From assembly GCA_029879645.1 (NCBI GenBank), contig JAOUPX010000018.1:1-36294 (forward strand): a stretch of DNA of 36,294 nt, in the 5' to 3' direction. Under the pieces are notes generated by a model. That model searched no databases. It saw only the letters and a program-made list of their open reading frames with translations, and was not told the origin of the DNA. The translations under genes were made by a program, and so were the position numbers. Shown in pieces: positions 9,634 through 19,402 of the stretch. This DNA is from Nitrospinota bacterium. Its GTDB lineage: Bacteria > Nitrospinota > Nitrospinia > Nitrospinales > Nitrospinaceae. Each line of letters opens with the position of its first letter. Positions within the stretch are counted from its first letter, which is position 1.

Positions 9634-12600
9634 TCAGGCGGAAGCTTCCGTCTCAGGCGTGGGCTCAAAATTCTCCCCTTGCAGGGATGCTTTTATGAGA
9701 TCTTCTTTTCGGGTATGGAGTCCGAGGTCGGTCATCAGCGAAATCAACACGGGCACGAGAAACAAGGTAAAGATCGTGGAAAACATCAACCCACCGATCA
9801 GGGCGGTACCCATGCCGCGGTACAGCTCGGTCCCTGCTCCCTCGCCGAACGCAAGGGGAATCATACCGCTCACCGACGAAATAACGGTCATCATGATGGG
9901 CCGCAAACGCGTCTCGCAGGATTTTTGCAGGGCATCCCGCTCGTCCATCCCGGACCGAATATTGTTGAGCATCTGATGCACGATTAAAATCGCGTTGTTC
10001 ACCACGATACCCGCAAGAATTATGATTCCCAATTGCGTCAGAATATCGAACGTGATCCAGTCCCAACCCTGAACCAAAGCCTGCGAGTTCGGGACTTGCA
10101 TATCTTCAAGAATATTCCGGATATTTCTGCTCTGCAGAACATTGTTTCCGGCAATTCCGAAAAACGAACCGGAAACCGCCAGTGCCACGGTCAACATGAC
10201 GATAAATGGCCGCATAAACGATTTGAACAGCGCCACCAGTAAAAGATAAATAAAACCGACTGCGTAAACAAAGCTGTTCATCAGCGATCTCTCAGTGGAG
10301 GCCAGATCATCAGCGGTGCCGCCGATACGCAATCCATATTCTTCTGACATAGTTTTTCTTAAAGGGGCCAGATGTTCGTTTTCCACCCGCTGAATCACTT
10401 TATGCATTGGGTAGGATTTATGAACCTGAACCAGCAATCTGGCGGCGCGTTCCTTTTCGATATGGTCGATGCGGGCGGGACCCGACGCGATTTCTATATC
10501 CGCCAGATAACCCAGATTGGTCATCATGTCCTCCCCGGTCCAGACAGGTAGGTCTTTATAATCATTCAGACCCAGCTTCTCCTTGTCCGCCCGCACCAGA
10601 ACGAAATCGATCGGTTCCCCCTGGTCGTTGAATTCCCCCAGGTATTTTCCGGCATTAAGTGACTCAATAATATCCCCGATCTCCGGAACCCCCAGCTTGA
10701 GACGGGCGTTGTTCAGCCGGCGGGGAATAAAACGCAACTCCGGATTGCCCAACTTGAACTCCGGTCGGACGGAATGCACGCCATCGCTCCCTGTGATATC
10801 TTTAATCAGGACCATGGCAATCCGCTTCAATTCAAAAATATCCGGTCCCACGATTTCGATATCAAACGTTTTTGAGGCGGAACGGAAAATGGGACGTTGG
10901 GACGCGAAGGCGAACCGGTATCCGGGAATCTGAAAAATGCGCCCTCCCATTTCCTTGGACTTCACGTCCATCTTTACTTCACCGCGTTGCCCCCGGGCCA
11001 GCTCGGGTTTGACAATTGCTCCGCCGCCATTGAATCTGCTGGAAAACACCAGAAAATTATTATTTATGTCATCCATCTGGGTGATTTCTTTTTCATAATC
11101 GGCAAAATACTTCATGTTCTGTTCCACCGGAACCCCCGCTACCGGTTCCATGAACATGAAAACCATGTTGCTGTTACCGGAAGGAAGATAATCCCGATCC
11201 GGAAGAATCATGAGGCCCCATACCAGCATCGCCGCAATTCCGAGTATCACACCCACTTTAATCATGATTTGGGCGGGCCCGGCACCCAGAATGTATTTCA
11301 TTGTGCGCGAATAAACCTTTCCCAGACCCTTTCCAAATAAAACCAAAGTTTTCAACGGACCGCTGTGCCATAGCCCCTCATCGTAAGTTTCTCCCGGTTT
11401 CAAACGAATCAACAATGTGGTCAACGTTGGAATTACTGTAATGGAAACGATCAGCGATAATGCGATGCTGGCGCTGATGGTGATGGCAATATCCCGGAAC
11501 AATTGCCCCGCTTCTTCCTGAATGAATACCACCGGAAGGAATACGGCCAGCGTTGTCAGGGTGGAAGACAACACGGCACCCCAAACCTCCACCGTACCGT
11601 CGTAAGCCGCCTTGAATACGCCTTTTTTCATAGTGAGGTGGCGATAAATGTTTTCAAGCACTACAATCGAGTTGTCCACCACCATGCCCACGGCAAAAGC
11701 CATTCCGGCAAGTGAAATGATATTGATGCTTCGCCCCAATAATTTTAAAACGATAAAAACAGCCACCAGGCTAATGGGAATGCTTATAGCGATGATCAAT
11801 ACCGACCGTATCGATCCCAGAAACAACAGCAGGACAATCACTGCCAGAACCGCACCCAGAGCCAGGTTGGATTTAACCAGAGACATTGCCTCATCAATAT
11901 AGTCCACGTCCTTGTAAACAATTTTCAATCGCATCGGAATACCGCGATTGAGAAGTTCCTGGTTTAATTTTTCAATAGCCTCGGTCGCAAGGTTGCATGT
12001 GCTGACCACGTTGGCGCCCTGCTCACGGATAATGCCGAACGCGTTGGATATCTGACCGTTGATCCGGACCAATGACGAGGTTCGCTGGTACCCATCGACC
12101 ACATTGGCAAAATCTTTCACTCGAATGGTTTTATCACCATCGCGCTTGATAACTGTTTTTAGAATATCTTCAGCATTAGTGAACTCTCCAAGGGTGCGAA
12201 CGGTATATTCGCGGTTCGCTTCATCATGGAAACCGGCACGCGTATTCTGATTTTCGCTGGAGAGTTTCTTGATCACATCCGAGTAAGTCAGATGCAGGCG
12301 AGCCAGACTGTAGGGATCAAATTCGACGCGCATTTCCCGCTCCTCACCACCGAAATGCCACACCTCGGAAATTCCCTCAACCCTTTGGAGTAGGGGAACA
12401 ACGATATCCTCTCCCACCTTGTACATATAGTTCTGACTGATATCCGGCATTTTCGGGTTGGGTTTTTCTACGATCACCCACATGATGGGATTGGAATTGT
12501 CCGTAGAGATGGACTTCAATACCGGCTTGTCCGCCAGTACCGGCAAATCCTTCACCTGCTGGAGTTTGTTATTGACGTCGATGGTGGCTATTTTCTTGTC

Positions 12601-12897
12601 CGTACCCCATTCAAATTCCAGGGTAATCGAACTTTCACCATGCAGACTCCGTGAGGTCATTTTTTTAAGGCCTTCCACCGTCTCCAGCTGTTCTTCCAGC
12701 CGGCGGGTGATATTACGTTCAACCTCGTTGGGAGATAGTCCGCGATATTGTGTCCGGACCTCGATCAGTGGTTTGTCTACAGTCGGAGTGAGTTGCCTGG
12801 GAAGGGTGTTATAGCAGATGATACCGATCACGGCGGCCAACACAATGGTCACCATCACCGTATGGTAGTTACGTATGGAGCTATCGACGAGTTTCAT
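9634..12897 (-). CDS. RND-family efflux permease (HAE-1/AcrB-like)
   Basis: This 1087-aa protein has the AcrB-like layout. An N-terminal helix (about 12-30) precedes a large periplasmic porter domain. Helices 2-6 include GMAFAVGMVVDNSIVVLENI, then a second periplasmic loop, then helices 8-12 including GIVVNNAILIV. The TM4 proton-relay pair, DD in AcrB, is D-N here, and the AcrB TM10 Lys position is Asn. Both changes are common in uncharacterised HAE-1 pumps. It probably exports hydrophobic or amphiphilic compounds using the proton gradient; the substrate cannot be read from sequence. Its ATG abuts the stop codon of the upstream adaptor gene (TAG directly followed by ATG), indicating translational coupling. 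No TolC-type outer-membrane channel is in the window. Confidence 0.93.
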   Translation of the reverse strand: MKLVDSSIRNYHTVMVTIVLAAVIGIICYNTLPRQLTPTVDKPLIEVRTQYRGLSPNEVERNITRRLEEQLETVEGLKKMTSRSLHGESSITLEFEWGTDKKIATIDVNNKLQQVKDLPVLADKPVLKSISTDNSNPIMWVIVEKPNPKMPDISQNYMYKVGEDIVVPLLQRVEGISEVWHFGGEEREMRVEFDPYSLARLHLTYSDVIKKLSSENQNTRAGFHDEANREYTVRTLGEFTNAEDILKTVIKRDGDKTIRVKDFANVVDGYQRTSSLVRINGQISNAFGIIREQGANVVSTCNLATEAIEKLNQELLNRGIPMRLKIVYKDVDYIDEAMSLVKSNLALGAVLAVIVLLLFLGSIRSVLIIAISIPISLVAVFIVLKLLGRSINIISLAGMAFAVGMVVDNSIVVLENIYRHLTMKKGVFKAAYDGTVEVWGAVLSSTLTTLAVFLPVVFIQEEAGQLFRDIAITISASIALSLIVSITVIPTLTTLLIRLKPGETYDEGLWHSGPLKTLVLFGKGLGKVYSRTMKYILGAGPAQIMIKVGVILGIAAMLVWGLMILPDRDYLPSGNSNMVFMFMEPVAGVPVEQNMKYFADYEKEITQMDDINNNFLVFSSRFNGGGAIVKPELARGQRGEVKMDVKSKEMGGRIFQIPGYRFAFASQRPIFRSASKTFDIEIVGPDIFELKRIAMVLIKDITGSDGVHSVRPEFKLGNPELRFIPRRLNNARLKLGVPEIGDIIESLNAGKYLGEFNDQGEPIDFVLVRADKEKLGLNDYKDLPVWTGEDMMTNLGYLADIEIASGPARIDHIEKERAARLLVQVHKSYPMHKVIQRVENEHLAPLRKTMSEEYGLRIGGTADDLASTERSLMNSFVYAVGFIYLLLVALFKSFMRPFIVMLTVALAVSGSFFGIAGNNVLQSRNIRNILEDMQVPNSQALVQGWDWITFDILTQLGIIILAGIVVNNAILIVHQMLNNIRSGMDERDALQKSCETRLRPIMMTVISSVSGMIPLAFGEGAGTELYRGMGTALIGGLMFSTIFTLFLVPVLISLMTDLGLHTRKEDLIKASLQGENFEPTPETEASA

Positions 12898-14256
12898 CTA
12901 GGTTCCCCGCGGACCGCCTGTGGGGTTTGGTTTTCCTTTTTCAGCGGCATTAAAGGGAGGTTGGGCCTGAGGCTCGGGATTGGTGAGCAGCACTTTGACG
13001 CCGGGAAATACCGCCCCGGAACCGCGCAGGATTAATTGCGTATCCTGGTTCAACTGGTGGGTGAAGTCATCGATCTCTATCAGATTGTCCTTCTCTTTGA
13101 AAGCGCGGACCGGGACCAGCTTGGCGTGGCCCTTTTCAACAATGTAAACCACCTCTCCCTTTTCCCCGATTACGAGTGAAATCGATGGCACATGCTTGAC
13201 CTGGGGTCGGGTGTCGAACTGCAGGAGAGCTTCCAGGGTCAGTCCGGGAAACAGATTATTGAATTTCTCCGGAAGTTCCACCTGTATCCTGATGTTCCCG
13301 GAAAAAATACTGGCATCAGGAATCACTCTTACTTTTTGCCGGAGTTCCCGGTCCATTGAAAACTTTATTCCTAATTCTTCTACCTTAAAATCTATGCGAC
13401 TGATTTTTTCCAGCTTATTCCGGTAGCTCTGCGGTATTTCCAGAACCGCTTTCAGCTTGGAGGAACCGACCATCTCCAAAACAGGCGTTCCCGGGCCGGC
13501 ATAGGCTCCTACCTCCATTTTTTTGGATATAATCACTCCATCAAAAGGAGCTTTAATAACTGCCTTGGACAAATCCAGTTGCGCCATTTCCAGTTTCTTA
13601 GAAACCACATTCAAATTGGATTTACTTTGCAGAATATCTTCTTCCCTCGACTTGGTTCCGGCAGTCCAGGCCGCCTTACTGGAACGCAGAGTTTCCTGAG
13701 CGCGGGCTACCTTGTCGTTGACTTCATCCAGCAGAGATTGAGAAACCACGCCATCCAGCACCAGTTGCTCCATCCTTCTCTGTTCTTTGATCGCAAAATC
13801 GAGGGCACTTTGGTCAGCCATCACCTGGGCCTGGAGCTTCTCCTTTTCTTCCGGACGCAGACCGCTCAACGCTTTTTCATACTCCTTCTGAGCACTGTTC
13901 TGCTCGGCCTTCAGTTGCTCCACCTGCAGATGGTAATCCCGAGTATCAATAAGAGCCAGCACCCGCCCCTCTTGAACTTTCGATCCTTCTTCGACCGGCA
14001 GTGATTTGATGCGGCCATTCACTTCCGAGGTTATGATCACCCTTTGTTCCGCCACGACATTACCCACGGACTGAATCTCATCGACAACGTCCTTGAAAAT
14101 CACTTTGCCGATTTGAACCGGTAAAACCAATTCCCGTTTCTGTTTTGATGGAGACGAGTTTGTATCCGCCTGATTACATGACAAGACAAAGACCAGCCCA
14201 ATCAGGACGAACGCCAGCGAGGACCGTTTTTCTGTAAGGGTTTTTAAAGTTCCCAT
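12898..14256 (-). CDS. RND efflux periplasmic adaptor lipoprotein
   Basis: This 452-aa membrane-fusion protein has a lipobox ending FVLSC (Cys-27), so it should be a lipid-anchored periplasmic protein. A barrel-sandwich half-motif follows (SEVNGRIKSLPVEEGSKVQEG, about 77-97). A long alpha-helical coiled-coil hairpin spans roughly 110-225, the second lipoyl half includes KAPFDGVIISKKMEVGAY, and beta-barrel and membrane-proximal domains come after. It links the inner-membrane RND pump to an outer-membrane channel. It is first in a two-gene operon and its stop touches the pump's start. The C-terminus is rich in Pro and Gly (NPTGGPRGT). Confidence 0.92.
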   Translation of the reverse strand: MGTLKTLTEKRSSLAFVLIGLVFVLSCNQADTNSSPSKQKRELVLPVQIGKVIFKDVVDEIQSVGNVVAEQRVIITSEVNGRIKSLPVEEGSKVQEGRVLALIDTRDYHLQVEQLKAEQNSAQKEYEKALSGLRPEEKEKLQAQVMADQSALDFAIKEQRRMEQLVLDGVVSQSLLDEVNDKVARAQETLRSSKAAWTAGTKSREEDILQSKSNLNVVSKKLEMAQLDLSKAVIKAPFDGVIISKKMEVGAYAGPGTPVLEMVGSSKLKAVLEIPQSYRNKLEKISRIDFKVEELGIKFSMDRELRQKVRVIPDASIFSGNIRIQVELPEKFNNLFPGLTLEALLQFDTRPQVKHVPSISLVIGEKGEVVYIVEKGHAKLVPVRAFKEKDNLIEIDDFTHQLNQDTQLILRGSGAVFPGVKVLLTNPEPQAQPPFNAAEKGKPNPTGGPRGT

Positions 14257-14299
14257 TTAAGGTAACCTGCGAATCATAAATTTCATGAAAAGTGATTGT

Positions 14300-14327
14300 A
14301 TTATATTATCTTATATCGGCCAACCAA
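14300..14327 (-). promoter_or_regulatory. Sigma-70-like promoter for the RND operon
   Basis: On the minus strand, TTGGTT (14327-14322), a 16-bp spacer and a perfect TATAAT (14305-14300) lie about 45 bp before the adaptor start. The surrounding 14257-14553 region is AT-rich and divergent towards the acyl-CoA synthetase. No other gene is supported there. Confidence 0.45.
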
Positions 14328-14553
14328 TTACAAACAAAACTATAAACAATATTTACTATAAATTTAATACTAATAACCTAAATTTGATCCAGCCATCATA
14401 TTAAAGGATGATTTCAAACAAACGCTTTCTTTTATTGGATGATATTAATAGGCAGAGGATGGAAGTAAATATCAACCTTTTGCCGGTTGGTCTTATCGGT
14501 AAATCCGTGATATTAGTAAACGGTTGTCAAAACCCCTTTCCGGTAAATCCCGT

Positions 14554-16107
14554 ATGGCCCTCGAATTTTATCAGCGCTTGAAGAAAAACGCCCAGAATCT
14601 CCCCGACCATCCGGCAATCATTGATAGCGATACTACGGTAACGTACGACCAACTATTGAAACAGGTGGAACACTTTGCTGCCGGGCTGGATACCTTGTCA
14701 CTGGAACCCGACAGTAAACTGGGCCTCCTGTGCTTGAATCAAAAAGAGTACCTGATTGCGTTTCTGGGCTCCCTGCTCAAGGGCTTACCGGTGGTTCCCT
14801 ACAATTTTATGCTGACGCCGGAAGATATTGTATATATCACACAAGACGCCGGAGTCGACCTGATTGTGGTCAATCCGGTTTTTATCAAACCGGAGACCGC
14901 ACGCTTCTTCTCTACATTTAAGCACCGGATCACCACTCATCCTTGCCCTGAAAATCTATCACCAGAGGAAGGCACCACTCTTTTCAAAGATTTTTTAAAA
15001 ACCGGTGACAGGAATTCGGCACAGCAACGCCATAGACGAAGTGAGGACATCCCAGACGTTATCATGTACACCTCCGGCACCACCGCCAAACCCAAGGGCG
15101 TGATGCTGAACGAAAGCATGTTTGACGCCAACGCTTATGGAATTGAAACCCATTTACCGTTTCAACCGGAGGACAGGGCGATCATGGCCCTTCCGTTATT
15201 CCATTCGTTTGGCAACATGATCGCACTGTTATTTCTTCGGATCGGAGGCACTTTAATTTTATTGCCTCAGTTTCAACCGAAAACCATTCTCGCGGCCATC
15301 GATCGATATCAGGCCACCGTCCTGCCTCTGGTTCCGACTATCTACTCGTTTCTGGCGCAGTTGGTGGCGCGGGGGGAACACAATGTTTCCTCATTACGGT
15401 ACTGCATTTCCGGCGGAGCGGCGCTTCCTCACGCTCTGCTTCATAAAGTTGAAACACTGATGAAAGTTACGGTTCTGGAAGGTTACGGCCTGACCGAAAC
15501 CTCACCCGTAATTTCCGTCAATACCATTAAGGAAGGAAGCGTGGTGGGCTCCGTGGGTCCGGTGCTGCCCAATGTACAGGTAAAAATTGTTGACGAACTT
15601 GGCCGAACTGCACCGCATGGCACTGTGGGAGAAATTCTCGTCAAAGGTTCTACAGTGATGCCGGGTTACTGGAAATTACCGGAAGAAACCCGGGAGGCGT
15701 TTACTGATGACGGTTGGCTGAAAACCGGTGACCTGGGTCACCGGGACGATGCGGGCCGGCTTTATATTTCTGCGGGAAGAAAAAAGGATTTGATCATTCG
15801 CGCCGGGGAAAATGTGGCGCCTCTCGCCATCGAAAACGTGTTGATCAATCACCCGGCCATCCTGGAGGCAGCGGCCGTGGGGGTTCCCCATGACAGGTTG
15901 GGAGAACAGGTAGTGGCCTGTGTCGTTTTGGGAGAGGGACAGATAATTACGGAGCTGGAATTAAAAAAATATTGCCGGGCGAAACTGCCTCCCTTCAGCG
16001 TTCCCGATCATTTTAAATTTTACCAAGTCCTGCCCAAAAACACGATCGGCAAAATCCTTAAGACCCGCCTCCGGGAAGATGTGCAGACAGACATCAACCC
16101 CGCATAA
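14554..16107 (+). CDS. AMP-dependent acyl-CoA synthetase/ligase
   Basis: This class I adenylate-forming enzyme activates a carboxylic acid, probably a fatty acid, as acyl-AMP and then acyl-CoA. Motifs are complete: YTSGTTAKPKG at about 172-182 (AMP/ATP loop), GYGLTETSPV, GWLKTGDLGH, KKDLIIRAGENVAP, and the C-terminal catalytic Lys in NTIGK (about K500). The length of 517 aa is typical. The frame extends to a TTG at 14524, but the ATG at 14554 gives the usual start (MALEFYQRLKKNAQ). Neither has a good Shine-Dalgarno. No signal peptide or membrane helix is seen, so it is cytoplasmic. It stands alone, divergent from the RND operon. The acyl specificity is unknown, and a long-chain acid is only a guess from overall resemblance to FadD-like proteins. 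Confidence 0.9.
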   Translation: MALEFYQRLKKNAQNLPDHPAIIDSDTTVTYDQLLKQVEHFAAGLDTLSLEPDSKLGLLCLNQKEYLIAFLGSLLKGLPVVPYNFMLTPEDIVYITQDAGVDLIVVNPVFIKPETARFFSTFKHRITTHPCPENLSPEEGTTLFKDFLKTGDRNSAQQRHRRSEDIPDVIMYTSGTTAKPKGVMLNESMFDANAYGIETHLPFQPEDRAIMALPLFHSFGNMIALLFLRIGGTLILLPQFQPKTILAAIDRYQATVLPLVPTIYSFLAQLVARGEHNVSSLRYCISGGAALPHALLHKVETLMKVTVLEGYGLTETSPVISVNTIKEGSVVGSVGPVLPNVQVKIVDELGRTAPHGTVGEILVKGSTVMPGYWKLPEETREAFTDDGWLKTGDLGHRDDAGRLYISAGRKKDLIIRAGENVAPLAIENVLINHPAILEAAAVGVPHDRLGEQVVACVVLGEGQIITELELKKYCRAKLPPFSVPDHFKFYQVLPKNTIGKILKTRLREDVQTDINPA

Positions 16108-16135
16108 CTCTACTTAAAACCAGCCCCGGTCAGTT

Positions 16136-17407
<1,272 letters not shown>

Positions 17408-17472
17408 AGAAAGCCACCGCATTACACGGGTCCCAAGAGTGAAGGGTTAAAAAGTAAGGAATTTTTCAGGAA

Positions 17473-17502
17473 ATTATATAATAAGAGCTAAGGATACTCC
17501 AA
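17473..17502 (-). promoter_or_regulatory. Possible promoter for the SUMF1-like gene
   Basis: On the minus strand, TTGGAG (17502-17497), an 18-bp spacer and a perfect TATAAT (17478-17473) lie about 65 bp before the chosen start at 17407. The -35 is weak. Confidence 0.35.
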
Positions 17503-17526
17503 ACTTTAAAGCCTTAAAGGGAGGGA

Positions 17527-17694
17527 TTACTTTTCTTTCGGAGGGGTTTTGGGTTTGCGAGAATCGCAGGTTTCATTCGATTTTTTGGAATCGTTAAAAA
17601 TCTTCTGCTTTTTCAACTCATTCCAGTCGTCAGCGGCTTTCTTCTTTTTCTGATAATTTTCCCGCTCGGGGAAATAATTGATTTCATCTATCAT
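17527..17694 (-). CDS. Small lysine-rich protein, 55 aa, unknown
   Basis: ATG at 17694 to TAA at 17527 gives 55 codons. The product is highly charged: it starts MIDEINYFPERENYQKKKKA, contains ADDWNELKKQKIF, and ends in a Lys/Pro tail (KPKTPPKEK). It has no hydrophobic segment, so it should be cytosolic or a nucleic-acid or protein-binding peptide. A Shine-Dalgarno is not obvious (a GAG lies about 10 bases upstream). Support comes from an uninterrupted frame, a protein-like composition with Trp, Tyr and Cys, and its location in a gap otherwise without a gene. I do not recognise a family. Confidence 0.45.
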   Translation of the reverse strand: MIDEINYFPERENYQKKKKAADDWNELKKQKIFNDSKKSNETCDSRKPKTPPKEK

Positions 17695-18030
17695 ATTTAT
17701 CGATCTCGGTCAGTTTATTGGGTAGCAGGATTATTCTATGGAGCATTTTGCCAGATTTCACTGATATGTGGGGGAAATTCCCAAAAAATACCCAAAATAT
17801 TCCTCCTGAACCAATTTTTCCCTACCCTGAATCATAGAAATTGCTTTTATACTAATATAGAACGAATACGAATACGATCTTTCCATTGCTTCAGGCATCT
17901 GCTCTCGATTCCATCACTGAAAGGCGGGAGATCAGATTTCTGGATCAAAAAACGGGCCCCATTATTTTTAATGAAATAGCGTCTCATTTCCGGATCAGGC
18001 CTAATTTCCTTTAACTGTGTAAATTGCAAA
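17695..18030 (+). other. Intergenic region, no gene seen
   Basis: These 336 bp precede the nucleotide-sugar dehydrogenase. The region contains AT-rich -10-like sequences (TATACT, TAATAT near 17850-17862) and a short tandem GAATAC GAATAC (about 17863-17875). A minus-strand frame at 17847-18110 overlaps the start of the dehydrogenase and looks like chance. The promoter of the polysaccharide genes probably lies here, but no convincing -35/-10 pair was found. Confidence 0.4.
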
Positions 18031-19335
18031 ATGCTTCTAGACCGAATCAAACAAAAACATGCTCGTATCGGAATAATCGGGTTGGGATATGTAGGTCTTC
18101 CGCTGGTCATCGAATTGGGCCGGGCCGGATTTCAGGTGGTGGGATTGGATATTGATTCAGCCAAAGTGGATCACCTGAATCAGGGGGAAAGCTATATCCA
18201 GCATATCCCCTCGGATACCATCCGTGACCTGAAGGATCGTAAAACGTTCGAAGCCACGACGGATTTCTCCACCGTCGCCCGGCTCGATTGTATTTTGATC
18301 TGTGTGCCGACTCCTCTCAACGCCAACCGCGAACCGGACATGAGCTACATCGTGGCCACGGCCCGAAAAATAGCCCCTTATCTTAAAGTGGAGCAAATGG
18401 TAATTCTTGAGTCGACCACTTATCCCGGCACCACCCGGGAAGTGCTCATTCCTGAATTGGAATCGGTAAGCGGCCTGAAGGCCAATAAGGATTTTTACGT
18501 GGTGTATTCTCCGGAGCGGGAGGACCCCAACAATAAAAATTTTTCCACCAGCACCATCCCAAAAGTGATAGGCGCCGATTCCGATTATGCTCTGGAGTGC
18601 GCTAATACGCTGTATCTGTCTTTCATCAACAAAACGGTTCCCGTTTCCAGTACGCAAGCGGCAGAGGCAACCAAACTGATGGAAAATATCTTTCGATCCG
18701 TCAATATTGCCCTGGTCAATGAGCTGAAAGTCATTTTTGACAAGATGGGTATTGATATATGGGAAGTGATCCAGGCCGCCAGCACCAAACCGTTTGGCTA
18801 TATGCCATTTTACCCTGGCCCCGGCCTGGGAGGCCACTGTATCCCCATCGATCCGTTTTACCTGACCTGGAAAGCTCGGGAATTCGGGATCACTACCCGT
18901 TTCATTGAATTAGCGGGAGAAATCAACGTTGGTATGCCGGAATATGTCGTTAAAAAAATCTTACTGGCATTGAATGAAAAGGAAATCAGCCTTAAAAAGA
19001 GCCGTATTCTGATTCTCGGCCTGGCCTATAAAAAAAATATCGACGACGATCGTGAATCTCCCAGTTACAAAATCATGGAGCTACTGCTACAATATGGAGC
19101 CACAGTGGATTATCATGATCCCTATATTCAATCGATCGGCACCAAACGGGAATACCCTCAATTTTTTGGGAAAAAGCGGGTTTCTTTGAAAAGCGTTGGT
19201 GATTTTGACCTCACGGTTATTTTGACCGATCATACAGATTACGATTATGAGGCAATCGTTGAACAATCGCATCTGGTAGTCGACACGCGAAATGCCTGCG
19301 CGAATATAAGATCGAATAAGATCATCAAGGCCTGA
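18031..19335 (+). CDS. wbpA: UDP-N-acetylglucosamine 6-dehydrogenase-type nucleotide-sugar dehydrogenase (WbpA-like)
   Basis: This 434-aa protein carries out the NAD-dependent four-electron oxidation of a UDP-sugar C6 alcohol to a uronate. The N-terminal Rossmann fold has GLGYVG at 17-22. The central domain carries AEATKLMEN (K215). The catalytic Cys is C270 in GPGLGGHCIPIDPFYL. The C-terminal UDP-binding domain includes LGLAYKKNIDDDRESPS. The KPFGYMPFYPGPGLGGHC segment resembles WbpA/UDP-GlcNAc dehydrogenases more than UDP-glucose dehydrogenases, so the substrate is inferred to be UDP-GlcNAc. The next gene encodes a WbpE-like aminotransferase, which fits a route to 2,3-diamino uronic acids. 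The intermediate oxidoreductase (WbpB) and acetyltransferase (WbpD) are not in the window. Confidence 0.88.
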   Translation: MLLDRIKQKHARIGIIGLGYVGLPLVIELGRAGFQVVGLDIDSAKVDHLNQGESYIQHIPSDTIRDLKDRKTFEATTDFSTVARLDCILICVPTPLNANREPDMSYIVATARKIAPYLKVEQMVILESTTYPGTTREVLIPELESVSGLKANKDFYVVYSPEREDPNNKNFSTSTIPKVIGADSDYALECANTLYLSFINKTVPVSSTQAAEATKLMENIFRSVNIALVNELKVIFDKMGIDIWEVIQAASTKPFGYMPFYPGPGLGGHCIPIDPFYLTWKAREFGITTRFIELAGEINVGMPEYVVKKILLALNEKEISLKKSRILILGLAYKKNIDDDRESPSYKIMELLLQYGATVDYHDPYIQSIGTKREYPQFFGKKRVSLKSVGDFDLTVILTDHTDYDYEAIVEQSHLVVDTRNACANIRSNKIIKA

Positions 19336-19402
19336 ACTCGGAAAAATAAACTCATCAACCTTCCGGCATATCGCAGGGCCGGTCATTATCTTTAAGGAAC
19401 CC

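Noticed and set aside
14408-14581. 57-codon plus-strand ORF before the acyl-CoA synthetase
   Set aside because: AAAGG touches the ATG, too close for a ribosome-binding site, and the ORF overlaps the synthetase start out of frame.
18157-18837. 226-codon minus-strand ORF
   Set aside because: Antisense shadow of the nucleotide-sugar dehydrogenase, whose motifs are unmistakable.
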